A stretch of DNA of 56,826 nucleotides from SVEL01 sp017381055 (GCA_036307185.1 JAXJYC010000062.1:1-56826); one strand, 5' to 3'. Counted from the first letter of the stretch, positions 16,371 to 25,016 are shown. The notes: generated from the letters alone by a model not told the origin. Numbers and translations are program-made.

Positions 16371-17309
16371 TTATACAAAACTCTTAACCTTATTGTAAAT
16401 GCTCTTAGCATCTAATCCGTACTTCTCAATAAGCTTTAAAGCTGGACCAGACTCACCAAACACATCATTTACACCAATCTTCATAACTGGTGTTGGCGCC
16501 TTCTCGCTTAAGCAATCACAAACAGCACTTCCAAGACCACCAATTACTGAATGTTCTTCAACAGTTACTACCTTACCTGTTGCTTTAGCTGCTGCCACTA
16601 CAAGTTCCTCATCTAATGGCTTGATTGTATGTATATTAATAACCTTTGCAGAAATTCCATCTGCCTCAAGCATCTTAGCTGCCTCAAGTGTTTCTGATAC
16701 ACAAAGACCTGTTGCAATAATTGTCACATCAGTTCCTTCCTTAAGTGTAACACCCTTACCAAGCTCAAACTTGTAATCAGCATTATCATTTATAACTGGC
16801 ACCGCAAGACGACCAAATCTTAAGTATACTGGACCATCATGCTCGATAGCTGCCTTAACTGCTGCTCTAGCTTCTACATCATCTGCTGGATTGATAACTA
16901 CCATGCCAGGAATAGTTCTCATAAGAGCTATATCCTCATTACACTGATGTGTTGCACCATCTTCACCTACTGAAATACCAGCATGTGTTGCACCGATCTT
17001 TACATTTAAATGTGGATATCCAACTGAATTACGAATCTGCTCAAATGCTCTTCCTGCTGCGAACATTGCAAATGAACTAGCAAATGGAATCTTACCTGTT
17101 GAAGCAAGTCCTGCTGCAATACCAACCATATTACACTCTGCGATACCACAATCTATATGACGCTCTGGGAAAGCCTTCTGAAAGATAATAGTCTTTGTAG
17201 CTTCTGCTAAATCTGCGTCTAATACTACGATATTCTCGTTTTCCTTAGCACATTCTACAAGTGCATTACCGTAACTATCTCTAGTTGCTATCTTTACTAC
17301 TTCTGACAT
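16371..17309 (-). CDS. Transketolase, C-terminal subunit
   Basis: The 312-residue second half of a split transketolase: pyrimidine-binding domain plus C-terminal domain. Together with the upstream subunit it moves two-carbon units between sugar phosphates in the non-oxidative pentose phosphate pathway. Signatures include GIAECNMVGIAAGLASTGKIPFASSF with the conserved Glu that activates thiamine pyrophosphate, HAGISVGEDGATHQ, and PVYLRFGR. The start overlaps the end of the N-terminal subunit by 13 nt, so the two are translated in a coupled way. Split forms are common in Clostridia and archaea. Confidence 0.95.
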   Translation of the reverse strand: MSEVVKIATRDSYGNALVECAKENENIVVLDADLAEATKTIIFQKAFPERHIDCGIAECNMVGIAAGLASTGKIPFASSFAMFAAGRAFEQIRNSVGYPHLNVKIGATHAGISVGEDGATHQCNEDIALMRTIPGMVVINPADDVEARAAVKAAIEHDGPVYLRFGRLAVPVINDNADYKFELGKGVTLKEGTDVTIIATGLCVSETLEAAKMLEADGISAKVINIHTIKPLDEELVVAAAKATGKVVTVEEHSVIGGLGSAVCDCLSEKAPTPVMKIGVNDVFGESGPALKLIEKYGLDAKSIYNKVKSFV

Positions 17310-18136
17310 AATGCTTCACCTGCTTTCTCTAAATCTGCCATTGCCACTGCATACTCCTCATCGTTAGGAGCCTTACCATGCCATCCAGCCTTATTCTCCA
17401 TAAATGAAACGCCCTTACCCTTTACACTCTTAAGAACGATAGCTACTGACATACCCTTTACACCCTTAGCTTCATCAAATGCTGCCTTAAGCGCATCAAA
17501 ATCATGAGCATCTACATTATCAATTACATGGAAATTAAAAGCCTTAAACTTATCACCAATTGGATATGGAGAACATACCTCATCGATGCTACCATCGATC
17601 TGTAATCCATTGTTATCTACCATAACTACAAGATTGTCAAGATTTCTGTGGCCAGCAAACATAGCTGCCTCCCATACCTGACCTTCCTGAATCTCTCCAT
17701 CACCAAGAAGTGTATATACTCTATATGAATCACCACTAAGCTTAGCTGAAAGGGCCATTCCTACTGCTGCTGAGATACCCTGTCCAAGTGAACCAGAAGA
17801 CATATCAACACCTGGAATGTGCTTCATATCAGGATGACCCTGTAAATATGAACCAATATGACGAAGTGTCTTTAAATCTTCTACTGGGAAGAATCCCTTA
17901 TGAGCAAGTGCGGAATAAAGTCCTGGAGCTGTATGACCCTTAGAAAGTACAAATCTATCTCTGTCTGCCTTCTTTGGATCCTTAGGATCAATATTCATCT
18001 CTTCAAAATAAAGATATGTAAAAACATCTGCTGCCGAAAGTGATCCACCTGGATGACCAGCTTTAGCACTATGTACTGCAGTTACTATGCCCTTACGAAT
18101 CTCGTTGGCGGTTTTCTGAAGCTCTAATTTGTTCAT
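17297..18136 (-). CDS. Transketolase, N-terminal subunit
   Basis: The 279-residue pyrophosphate-binding half of the split transketolase. The thiamine-pyrophosphate motif GDGEIQEGQVWEAAMFAG...NLVVMVDNN is intact, with conserved HSAKAGHPGGSLSAADV, LSKGHTAPGLYSAL and the GHPDMKHIPGVDMSSGSLGQG loop. The ATG lies 7 nt behind AGGAGG. It heads a two-gene operon that ends at the 16325-16352 hairpin. Confidence 0.95.
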   Translation of the reverse strand: MNKLELQKTANEIRKGIVTAVHSAKAGHPGGSLSAADVFTYLYFEEMNIDPKDPKKADRDRFVLSKGHTAPGLYSALAHKGFFPVEDLKTLRHIGSYLQGHPDMKHIPGVDMSSGSLGQGISAAVGMALSAKLSGDSYRVYTLLGDGEIQEGQVWEAAMFAGHRNLDNLVVMVDNNGLQIDGSIDEVCSPYPIGDKFKAFNFHVIDNVDAHDFDALKAAFDEAKGVKGMSVAIVLKSVKGKGVSFMENKAGWHGKAPNDEEYAVAMADLEKAGEALCQK

Positions 18137-18197
18137 TTTGCTGCCTCCTAAATATTTTAATCAAGGTGATTATAACACCCTAAACAACAAATGTCTA

Positions 18198-18962
18198 TTA
18201 GTATTCTTGTAAATATTCCCTTATTCCATCCACTATTGTTTTGGCTATTTTGTCTTGATATGTATCGTCACTAAGTAGCTTAGCTTCATCTTCATTTGAC
18301 AAAAATCCACACTCTACGATTACGGCAGGACATTCCACATTCGTAATAAGAAAATAATTATCATTAGCTTTTTCTACTCTGCCCTTATTTTCGTCAGCCA
18401 ATTCCTTTACCAAGCAACCTTGTATTTTATTTGCCAACGTCTTTCCCTTTTCCGATTTCTCGTAATAGAAAACTTGGGCACCTTTTACATTGGATGAGAT
18501 ATAGCTATTCTGATGAATACTTATTAATAAATCAGGCGATGCCTCTTCTACAATTTCTATTCGTTTCTTCATATCAGCTCTTTTTTTATGGGTATCACTT
18601 TCTTTATAATTCCCAGTGTCATCACTTCTTGTAAGCACAACCGTAGCCTTCAACGTCTCATCCTTTTCTAATACTTCCTTTAGCTTTAATACAATCTGAA
18701 GATTAATATCCTTTTCTAACTGTCCATTAACTCCCACTTTACCTGGATCTATTCCCCCATGTCCTGCGTCCAAAACAATTACTATTTCTTCCTTATTATT
18801 TTCTTTGTTACTTTTTTCATCTTGGCTACTATGCTGTTTATTTGTTTTTTTATCCTTATTAACCAAACCAAAAAACCGAGTAACTGAAAACACCGCCGCC
18901 AACAACACCACCGACATAATTATCATAAGCCGCTTATTTTTATCCATATAAGTCACATCCAC
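18198..18962 (-). CDS. N-acetylmuramoyl-L-alanine amidase (Amidase_3, CwlD-like)
   Basis: Cleaves the lactyl-amide bond of peptidoglycan. About 254 residues: an N-terminal membrane helix (MIIMSVVLLAAVFSVTRFF), a charged low-complexity linker, then the amidase domain. Zinc and catalytic residues are visible: VLDAGHGGIDPG (His), NGQLEKDINL (Glu), ISIHQNS (His) and VIVECGFLSNEDE (catalytic Glu). It is probably a membrane-anchored enzyme facing the wall. A GTG start 6 nt behind AAGGAG is preferred; an ATG 45 nt upstream lies before that ribosome site, and an ATG 15 nt downstream is also possible. No cell-wall-binding repeats. It lies just downstream of the GH18 gene but is separated from it by a terminator. 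Confidence 0.88.
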   Translation of the reverse strand: MDVTYMDKNKRLMIIMSVVLLAAVFSVTRFFGLVNKDKKTNKQHSSQDEKSNKENNKEEIVIVLDAGHGGIDPGKVGVNGQLEKDINLQIVLKLKEVLEKDETLKATVVLTRSDDTGNYKESDTHKKRADMKKRIEIVEEASPDLLISIHQNSYISSNVKGAQVFYYEKSEKGKTLANKIQGCLVKELADENKGRVEKANDNYFLITNVECPAVIVECGFLSNEDEAKLLSDDTYQDKIAKTIVDGIREYLQEY

Positions 18963-19002
18963 ATAATACTCCTTATATTTTATTCTCTCAGCCTCCTTAA
19001 TA

Positions 19003-19043
19003 TACATAAGATTCTTTTGAAAACTTTCTTATATGATAAAAAG
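19003..19043. repeat. Degenerate copy of the 9661-9712 palindrome
   Basis: The sequence around ATACATAAGATTC-TTTTG-AAAACTTTCTTATATGATAAAAA forms an imperfect palindrome. Its right half (CTTTC-TATATGATAAAAA) matches the element at 9661-9712. It lies between the amidase start region and the GH18 terminator. Confidence 0.5.
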
Positions 19044-19073
19044 ATTGCATCTTACATAAACAAGATGCAATCT
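19037..19073 (-). terminator. Terminator of the GH18 gene
   Basis: A 12-bp perfect stem AGATTGCATCTT (19042-19053) pairs with 19062-19073 around an 8-nt loop, and five T follow on the minus strand, 29 bp past the GH18 stop. Confidence 0.88.
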
Positions 19074-19101
19074 CTTCTATATCTACTACTATTAAATTTA
19101 C

Positions 19102-20859
19102 TTATTTCAAATAAGCTCCTATAGCTTCCCAAGCTTCCTTCGAATCAAGACCTAGTTTCCAACAAGCCACACCTGCTATGTTATTTTCCTTCATAACATT
19201 AAGCTTCGCTGTCAATGATTCCTTATCCTCGAGCCAAACTCTTGCTAAGCTTCCTTCTGCTGTATAATACTCTCCATAATTCTGACCTAAATCCTCAAGC
19301 CATCTTACCGAGCCACCATTATCTTTAATAAACTTCTCTGCTGCTCCCATTCCTACAGCTCTACTACTTAATGCATAATCTCCAACCATAGGATCCTCAA
19401 CAATAATTGAGCCATCTGGTGCATTTTCTAGAGAATCCTCATACCATACTCTTGTGTAAAATGGTATTGCATTAATAACTCTTGATGCAGGAACCGATTC
19501 CAATGTGTCATTAATTCCCTTGGTAACAAATGGTAATGACGCTACACTTCCCGCTGTTCCACATGTAGCCCAATGCTCATCATATCCCATTATTATAAGA
19601 TAATCAGAAGCTAAACCTACCGATTCTCTATCATAATACTGATTGCTTTCTGATGGAACATACATATCTACTGATAATACCAATCCAGCCTTCTCACATT
19701 CAATAGCAAGCTCTCTAATAAACTGAACGTATCCATGAGCGGCTGTTTTTCGTATCATTTCGAAATCCACGTTTATTCCATCCATACCACAGTTATTTGC
19801 TTCTTCAATTATATTATTAATAAGTGTTCTTCTAGAAGTCGTATTTGTGACAACTTTATTTACGTAGTAATTACCCTCTTCATCATAATTAAAATCACTT
19901 ATTAAACCCCATACCTGCAAACCATTATTATGAGCCTTTTTCACATAACTTGATGTTGCAAGTGAACTTATAGCACCATAATCATCTATTAACTTAAACC
20001 ATGTTGGTGAGATAACATTTAAACCTTCTGTCCCATTTATTACACTGGATAACGAGTTAGTTCCAGCATCTGATTCCATCTGATGCCAACCTAAGCAAAC
20101 TTTTTCATCCATGCTGATATATTCATACTTATCAGTATCCATCCAACCCTGTTTCTTCTGAATTGGCTCTAATGTCCCTTCAGATAACTTACTGCTCTCT
20201 ATATAGCCCATAAGTCCGTCTTCAGCACATACAAGAATACGATCATCATTTTCTTCTATAATAACAAGTTTATCGCCTTTCTTTATATCCTTAACTATCT
20301 CATCTCTTTTACTAAGTCCACTTCTTAACTTTGTATCTGACTTTGCTGTAGCTACATTAACACTCTCTGCAGTATAGAAAACTAATCTTGAAGGCTCATC
20401 AAAACTAGCTCCATCAACAGCACTATTCATAAGCTTAATATAATCAAAGCTTATATATACCTCTTCATTAACCACAGTAACTATCTTTGATGGATTATTC
20501 TTTACCACACCATCTTCTGTATACTCAACTGCATCTACCTTCGCGTCATATATATGCTTCGATGTAGCATATGTAAGAAGCTGTTCACTCTCATCCCAAT
20601 AATAATTTTTATCAAGACTAGCCCTTACTAACTCATATGGCAAATAATAAGTTTCTCCATCCTTATAACCAACTTCCTTTGCCTCTCCATCTATTATAAT
20701 AGCCACGCCATCATTACCATTGATATTAGTAATGTTCAAATAAATATCTAAATCCGCATACTCCTCATTTTCCTTTTGAGTACAACCAATTACACTTACG
20801 CAAGTAATCGTCGCAGCTAAAACTAACAATTTCTTTCTTATATTCTTAAAGCTAAACAC
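19102..20859 (-). CDS. GH18 family cell-wall hydrolase, lipoprotein with SH3 domain
   Basis: 585 residues. A lipoprotein signal ends at VIGC (Cys26). A copper-amine-oxidase-N-like domain (about 40-170) and an SH3-like segment (about 172-225, KLRSGLSKRDEIVKDIKKGD) follow. A glycoside hydrolase family 18 barrel runs to the end. The catalytic DxxDxDxE motif reads DGINVDFE (360-367) with the acid Glu367; YDEHW and the terminal VACWKLGLD match the barrel ends. The architecture is like YdhD/SleL-type spore or wall N-acetylglucosaminidases, so peptidoglycan is a likelier substrate than chitin. It starts at GTG, 7 nt behind AGGAGG. It has its own promoter (20890-20918) and terminator. Confidence 0.9.
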   Translation of the reverse strand: MFSFKNIRKKLLVLAATITCVSVIGCTQKENEEYADLDIYLNITNINGNDGVAIIIDGEAKEVGYKDGETYYLPYELVRASLDKNYYWDESEQLLTYATSKHIYDAKVDAVEYTEDGVVKNNPSKIVTVVNEEVYISFDYIKLMNSAVDGASFDEPSRLVFYTAESVNVATAKSDTKLRSGLSKRDEIVKDIKKGDKLVIIEENDDRILVCAEDGLMGYIESSKLSEGTLEPIQKKQGWMDTDKYEYISMDEKVCLGWHQMESDAGTNSLSSVINGTEGLNVISPTWFKLIDDYGAISSLATSSYVKKAHNNGLQVWGLISDFNYDEEGNYYVNKVVTNTTSRRTLINNIIEEANNCGMDGINVDFEMIRKTAAHGYVQFIRELAIECEKAGLVLSVDMYVPSESNQYYDRESVGLASDYLIIMGYDEHWATCGTAGSVASLPFVTKGINDTLESVPASRVINAIPFYTRVWYEDSLENAPDGSIIVEDPMVGDYALSSRAVGMGAAEKFIKDNGGSVRWLEDLGQNYGEYYTAEGSLARVWLEDKESLTAKLNVMKENNIAGVACWKLGLDSKEAWEAIGAYLK

Positions 20860-20889
20860 GTTTATACCTCCTAGTTTTTGTACCAGGTA

Positions 20890-20934
20890 ATTATACCAAA
20901 ATTTAATAGGCTATGCAAACCCCTTTGCATAGCC
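20890..20934 (-). promoter_or_regulatory. Promoter of the GH18 gene with overlapping palindrome
   Basis: On the minus strand TTGCAT (20913-20918) and TATAAT (20890-20895) are 17 bp apart, about 30 bp before the GTG start. A perfect 11-bp inverted repeat, GGCTATGCAAA-CCCC-TTTGCATAGCC (20909-20934), covers the -35 box and the DNA just upstream, fitting an operator. Without a T-run it is not an obvious terminator. The rest of the 291-bp gap (20935-21150) is AT-rich. It holds two ribosome-site-like AAAGGAGA stretches but no open frame that can be supported. Confidence 0.65.
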
Positions 20935-21150
20935 CGAGTACTTCTTCTTATTTTTATTTTTTCTATAAATCCGTTTATATAACCTTTTTATTTATTCAAT
21001 CGTAAATCCAGAGCATCTCCTTTCTTTTGTAATTTTTTATCTTATTTTATTAATTTAATAATTATTTAAACCCGTTCTCCTTTCATCATTTTTAGTAATA
21101 TTATGCCAACGATTGTGATGAATTAAATATGGTTGCATAATCTTTAATCG

Positions 21151-21762
21151 CTATTTTTGCAAGGTCTGATTCATAAATGTAATTAAATTCTCTTCCAATT
21201 GAATACGTCTATTATAAAGTTGCTCTGTATCATCAAAATATTGACCATACGCACTTAAAACAAACAAATTAATTGGATACTCTGTCAGACCGTTTTCTTG
21301 TTTCTTATCATATGAGGATAAATACAAAAACGCTCCCTCATATACTTCTACATCTGTTCTTGCTGAAGAAAGCATATGTAGCTCCTTTTCATCAAGATAC
21401 ATATAAAAACCTTTATCTGTTATATATGTTATAGTTTTTTGGGCTAATACTATATAGTCCTCACCATTTGGAAATCTTATTCGGACGTCTAGAAATTTAT
21501 CAATTTCTTGCTCATCCCCTACCATTACATAATCTATATAGTACTCTTTACTATCGCTTATATATTCAGTAGTCTTTTCTTCTTGCTCCATAGGCAAAGA
21601 TTGAAGGCTAGAATGAGTTTCCTGCACTGACTTGCCCTCATTCTTATCCCTATTTCCAAATACCACTAATCCTATTATAGCTATAACTACTATCACACTT
21701 ATAACAACTAGAGCCAAAACTATGGGCTGCTTTTTCTTTTTTTTATGAATTAATGTCATCAT
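21151..21762 (-). CDS. Membrane-anchored protein of kinase/ParA-like operon
   Basis: 203 residues, not recognised. A short Lys-rich N-terminus (HKKKKKQP) precedes a single membrane helix (about 13-36), so most of the protein should be outside the membrane. After an acidic S/E/T-rich linker comes an alpha/beta region (YYIDYVMVGDEQEIDKFLDVRIRFPNGEDYIVLAQKTITY...). No catalytic motif is seen. It starts 6 nt after the stop of the second ParA-like gene with only a weak ribosome site, suggesting coupled translation. As last gene of the operon it may be the membrane partner of the two cytoplasmic proteins; this is inference. Confidence 0.65.
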   Translation of the reverse strand: MMTLIHKKKKKQPIVLALVVISVIVVIAIIGLVVFGNRDKNEGKSVQETHSSLQSLPMEQEEKTTEYISDSKEYYIDYVMVGDEQEIDKFLDVRIRFPNGEDYIVLAQKTITYITDKGFYMYLDEKELHMLSSARTDVEVYEGAFLYLSSYDKKQENGLTEYPINLFVLSAYGQYFDDTEQLYNRRIQLEENLITFMNQTLQK

Positions 21763-21768
21763 CTTTTT

Positions 21769-22368
21769 CTAAAACAAGGCTTCAAAGAATTCAATTAAAC
21801 CTATATGGATAATAAATGGATTATCAATAAATGGCCTCTTAATCATATGCAAACCAGTATCCTTCTTATGTCTATTAACAGTCTTCTTATCACCATTAAC
21901 AACCCAAAGCCAGGTATCACTTCCACCTACTTCTTGAGCCATATTACTAAACTCCGTATACATATGAAAATTCCACGGTTCAAGAGAACCCATAACCACC
22001 TTATAGGTACATCGAGCAAACTCGCCAAGACCTACCTTTTCTGCTCCAAAATCAACTACCACAATGTGATAATCCTCATTATACAGAGCCGATAAAGAAG
22101 CTGTCCCCTTAGGGTAATATGTACATCCGTTATGCTTTATGACTAAATCATCTCCCAGATACTCATTCATCCTCACAAATGTTCTTTTACTGCCATACTC
22201 ATATATGGCTATCCTTTTTCTATTTATTCCAGACAAATAATTAGCCATAGCCACTGCCATTGTTGTTACACCACACCCTGGAACTGCACCTATAATTCCT
22301 ATGCTTATGGTTCTATCCTTGTTTTGAAAATCTCTTAAATAGCCCCGTTTTTTTCTTATCTTTTTCAC
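21769..22368 (-). CDS. ParA/TadZ-like protein with degenerate Walker A
   Basis: 199 residues resembling the MinD/ParA/CpaE fold: a strand, then GAVPGCGVTTMAVAMANYLSG where the deviant Walker A should be, then IAIYEYGSK and VVVDFGAEKVG. The Walker lysines are missing (GCGVTT instead of KGGVGKTT), so ATP hydrolysis is doubtful. The same lesion occurs in the kinase-linked copy upstream. The N-terminus overlaps the kinase gene by 56 nt. The GTG at 22368 overlaps the only good ribosome site (AAGGAGG), and the codon 8 nt downstream of that site is ATA (22359), so initiation is unusual. Possibly a scaffold for a secretion, pilus or signalling complex. Confidence 0.65.
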   Translation of the reverse strand: MKKIRKKRGYLRDFQNKDRTISIGIIGAVPGCGVTTMAVAMANYLSGINRKRIAIYEYGSKRTFVRMNEYLGDDLVIKHNGCTYYPKGTASLSALYNEDYHIVVVDFGAEKVGLGEFARCTYKVVMGSLEPWNFHMYTEFSNMAQEVGGSDTWLWVVNGDKKTVNRHKKDTGLHMIKRPFIDNPFIIHIGLIEFFEALF

Positions 22369-23752
22369 CTCCTTGTCCTATATTTCCAAGAGCCTTTATA
22401 AGCTCTTCTAAATACTCTTCCGTCACTTTGTCACAACAGAATACATCTTCAATATAAGGCACCTTATTCCCTACACATCCTAGAGAACGCCACAAGGTCA
22501 TACATACTTGTTCATGCAAAGAATTAGCTAGAATTATTATTTTTTTTACAGAATATTCCTGACTATTATCTAAGTATGTTTTACATACCTCTATGGTTGA
22601 TATCAACTGCCATGGTTTTGTCTCCGCCACAACAATAAGAACATCACCCATCTTTTCATTTATTAACTTATCTCCATGATCCCTTATGATAATATTACAT
22701 GGATGCTCAAGAATTATTTGCGGACCATAATCTGGTTTCAATAGCATATTTTTATTCTTATGAAAATATCCACCACTATACTTTAACTTATAATAACTAG
22801 ATAAATTTCTTATATGATTACTGCTATTGCATTCTTCAAAAATAACTCTTTTCTCATCCTTTGCTAATTTACTAGCAAGGGCCAAACCGATAGATGTAAC
22901 TCCGCAATTTGCTTTTGTTCCAACCAACGAAATAGTAAGAGGTTTATTTCCATCGCTATACTTAATGTCTTGATTTGTTAGATCACTTAGATTATCAGCA
23001 ATCATATATACCCTAGAAAATCGATTCGACATATCCTCTGATATACATTGCCTAACAATCATTTTATATTTTCCTGAGATTTCATTGGGAAATTCCAAAG
23101 AACCTGCACTTATATGACTACTGCTCCTTCCAGTAACCATAAAATAAAGAACTGCACCTATTCCATATATATCTGTTCTCTCATCGAGACCTTCATATCT
23201 ATATTGCTCCGGCGCCGCATAACCCGGCGTACCAAGTAATATATTTCTTTTTCCAGTTTCATCCAAATAATATGAATTTCCAAAATCAACTAAAAAAATA
23301 TTATCCTTATTTATAAGAATATTTTTAGGTTGAATATCTAAAAATAAAATGGGTACAGGCTTTTGACTGTGCAAATAAGATATTATTTCACATAGTTTTA
23401 TTCCTATATCAACTGCTTGTTTCTCTCCCAACAGTCCTCTTTCCCTTATATAATCCATCAAATTAGGCGCATCAATATACTCTTCTACAATATAAAACGC
23501 ACTTTCATCTTCGTATTGGTCATATATAATTGGAATGTTGGGATGTTTAACAGTCTTTAAAATATTAATCTCGGAATAAAAACTATTTTGACGTATAGAT
23601 TTTTTGAGAATCTTCTTAATAATTCGTCTGGCGGACATATTGATATGCTCAACCAGATATACCGTGGCGTTTTCGGACTCATAAACGATACGCTCCACGC
23701 GATATTTTTCAAATAATATAACTTGTACGGTTGACTCCTTCCGACACATCAT
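22313..23752 (-). CDS. Ser/Thr protein kinase fused to degenerate ParA-like domain
   Basis: 479 residues, no membrane helix. The kinase domain (about 17-260) keeps the N-lobe Lys (46/47), the helix-C Glu (about 61), the catalytic Asp in FLDIQPKNIL (D139, N144; the HRD His/Arg are replaced), DFG (156-158) and TPGYAAPEQY. The glycine-rich loop is weak (YESENATVYLVEH). Residues about 272-460 form a MinD/TadZ-like domain: SLVGTKANCGVTSIGLALASKL with no Walker lysine, then VIFEECNSS, VAETKPWQLISTIEV and KKIIILANS. It lacks the usual PASTA/transmembrane part of PrkC kinases. It heads a three-gene operon behind its own promoter. It could be a cytoplasmic kinase controlling an assembly that includes the next two proteins. 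Confidence 0.82.
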   Translation of the reverse strand: MMCRKESTVQVILFEKYRVERIVYESENATVYLVEHINMSARRIIKKILKKSIRQNSFYSEINILKTVKHPNIPIIYDQYEDESAFYIVEEYIDAPNLMDYIRERGLLGEKQAVDIGIKLCEIISYLHSQKPVPILFLDIQPKNILINKDNIFLVDFGNSYYLDETGKRNILLGTPGYAAPEQYRYEGLDERTDIYGIGAVLYFMVTGRSSSHISAGSLEFPNEISGKYKMIVRQCISEDMSNRFSRVYMIADNLSDLTNQDIKYSDGNKPLTISLVGTKANCGVTSIGLALASKLAKDEKRVIFEECNSSNHIRNLSSYYKLKYSGGYFHKNKNMLLKPDYGPQIILEHPCNIIIRDHGDKLINEKMGDVLIVVAETKPWQLISTIEVCKTYLDNSQEYSVKKIIILANSLHEQVCMTLWRSLGCVGNKVPYIEDVFCCDKVTEEYLEELIKALGNIGQGGEKDKKKTGLFKRFSKQG

Positions 23753-23776
23753 ATAACTAGAAAAACCTCTTTAGCA

Positions 23777-23805
23777 ATTATAACCATTTCTTCTAAATAT
23801 TTCAA
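23777..23805 (-). promoter_or_regulatory. Sigma-A promoter of the kinase operon
   Basis: On the minus strand TTGAAA (23800-23805) and TATAAT (23777-23782) are 17 bp apart, giving a short leader before the kinase ATG. Confidence 0.65.
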
Positions 23806-23834
23806 GACATTTTTACTTTTTATACAGATAACTC

Positions 23835-23895
23835 TTTACACGATAGCTGGCTTTAGGGTATACTGTAAATAGTAGTTATATAGTAGCTACTATAT
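23835..23895 (+). promoter_or_regulatory. mecA promoter with 18-bp palindrome
   Basis: TTTACA (23835-23840) and TATACT (23859-23864) with an 18-bp spacer. Downstream, around +8 to +25, lies a perfect palindrome ATATAGTAGCTACTATAT (23878-23895), 31 bp before the mecA start, placed as a repressor operator or leader hairpin. It does not resemble the CtsR heptamer repeat. Confidence 0.55.
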
Positions 23896-23926
23896 CCAAA
23901 GCAAAGAAAAACAAAGAGGTCTTTAT

Positions 23927-24766
23927 ATGAAAATTGAAAAAATCAATGACAATCAAATAAAGTGTACTTTGAATAGATCTGATTTAGCTTCAAGACAGAT
24001 AAAGCTTAGCGAATTAGCGTATGGAACAGAGAAGGCAAAAAGTCTCTTCCGTGATATGATGCAACAAGCATCTGTGGAGTTTGGATTTGAGGCAGAGGAT
24101 ATTCCTCTTATGATAGAAGCTATCCCTGTTTCTGGCGATTGCATCGTTCTTGTTATTACAAAGGTGGAGGATCCAGAGGAGCTTGATACTAGATTTTCAA
24201 GATTTGCTCCTTCTATGGATGAGATTGATTCAGATGAGTCCCCTGACGAAGAATCAACTGTATCTCAGACACCATCCACAAGTGATTTACTAGATTTATT
24301 TAATCACTTAAAGCAAGAGCTTAAGAATGCCGTAGATGGTACAGGAGATAACTTTATACCATTTTCACACGCTTTAGCTAAGAAGAAACAGGACGCTAAT
24401 AGCTCGACTACAACTAAGGCTACTAAGAAAACATCTTCTGAAAAGGAAAATGCCCCTAAGCATTTACTTAAGATTTTCTCTTTCACTAGCCTAGATTCAC
24501 TAATAGATGTTTCATGTCGCGTACGCGAGATGTATAACGGTGCTAACTCATTATACAAGTGTGAAGAAAATAATCTTTACTATCTTGTAGTAAACAAAGG
24601 TCAAAGTAGCATTGATGATTTCAACAAGGTTTGCAATATTCTTACTGAGTACGGCTCACTTGAGAGATCAACAAGTGCAAATGAAGCTTACTTCAAAGAA
24701 CACTTTAAGAAAATTATCGCCAAGAAAGCTTTACAGAAGCTTGCTATGGCTGATATTAATCAATAA
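23927..24766 (+). CDS. mecA: Adaptor protein MecA
   Basis: Adaptor that hands substrate proteins to the ClpC-ClpP protease. The 279-residue protein has the family N-terminal domain (MKIEKINDNQIKCTLNRSDL ... ELAYGTEKAKSLFRDMMQQASVEFGF). A long S/T/E/K-rich linker (about 90-170) follows, then the ClpC-interacting C-terminal domain (IFSFTSLDSLIDVSCRV ... LVVNKGQSSIDDFNKVCNILTEYG). It is somewhat longer than the typical 220-250 residues because of the linker. It is first in a two-gene transcript with the DUF1858 gene and divergent from the kinase operon. Confidence 0.9.
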   Translation: MKIEKINDNQIKCTLNRSDLASRQIKLSELAYGTEKAKSLFRDMMQQASVEFGFEAEDIPLMIEAIPVSGDCIVLVITKVEDPEELDTRFSRFAPSMDEIDSDESPDEESTVSQTPSTSDLLDLFNHLKQELKNAVDGTGDNFIPFSHALAKKKQDANSSTTTKATKKTSSEKENAPKHLLKIFSFTSLDSLIDVSCRVREMYNGANSLYKCEENNLYYLVVNKGQSSIDDFNKVCNILTEYGSLERSTSANEAYFKEHFKKIIAKKALQKLAMADINQ

Positions 24767-24788
24767 CATTAAAAGGAGATTATTTACT

Positions 24789-24983
24789 ATGCAGATTACA
24801 AAGGATATGCTTATCGGACAGATCGTTACAGGAGACGAGAGAACAATTCCTGTTTTATTAGATGCAGGTATGCACTGCCTTGGTTGCCCATCAGCTCAGA
24901 GCGAGTCTTTAGCAGACGCTTGTATGGTACACGGTATCGAGGTAGATGAGCTTGTTGAGAAGCTCAATGCAGCTTTAAACTAA
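24789..24983 (+). CDS. DUF1858 domain protein (ScdA N-terminal-like)
   Basis: A 64-residue protein made of one DUF1858 module. It opens with ITKDMLIGQIVT, has a hydrophobic helix, and carries the signature GMHCLGCPSAQSESLADACMVHG with CxxC. Such modules occur alone or at the N-terminus of iron-sulfur/di-iron repair proteins (ScdA/RIC) and near hybrid-cluster proteins. The Cys pair suggests metal or cluster handling, not proved. The ATG lies 10 nt behind AAAAGGAG. It is 22 bp downstream of mecA and followed by a strong terminator. Confidence 0.9.
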   Translation: MQITKDMLIGQIVTGDERTIPVLLDAGMHCLGCPSAQSESLADACMVHGIEVDELVEKLNAALN

Positions 24984-25016
24984 TTAAAGCTGGTCTTAAT
25001 TATCACAAAAAATAAA

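Noticed and set aside
16371..18136. Frameshifted single transketolase gene
   Set aside because: Both halves have own starts and ribosome sites with a clean 13-nt overlap; the split form is normal in Clostridia.
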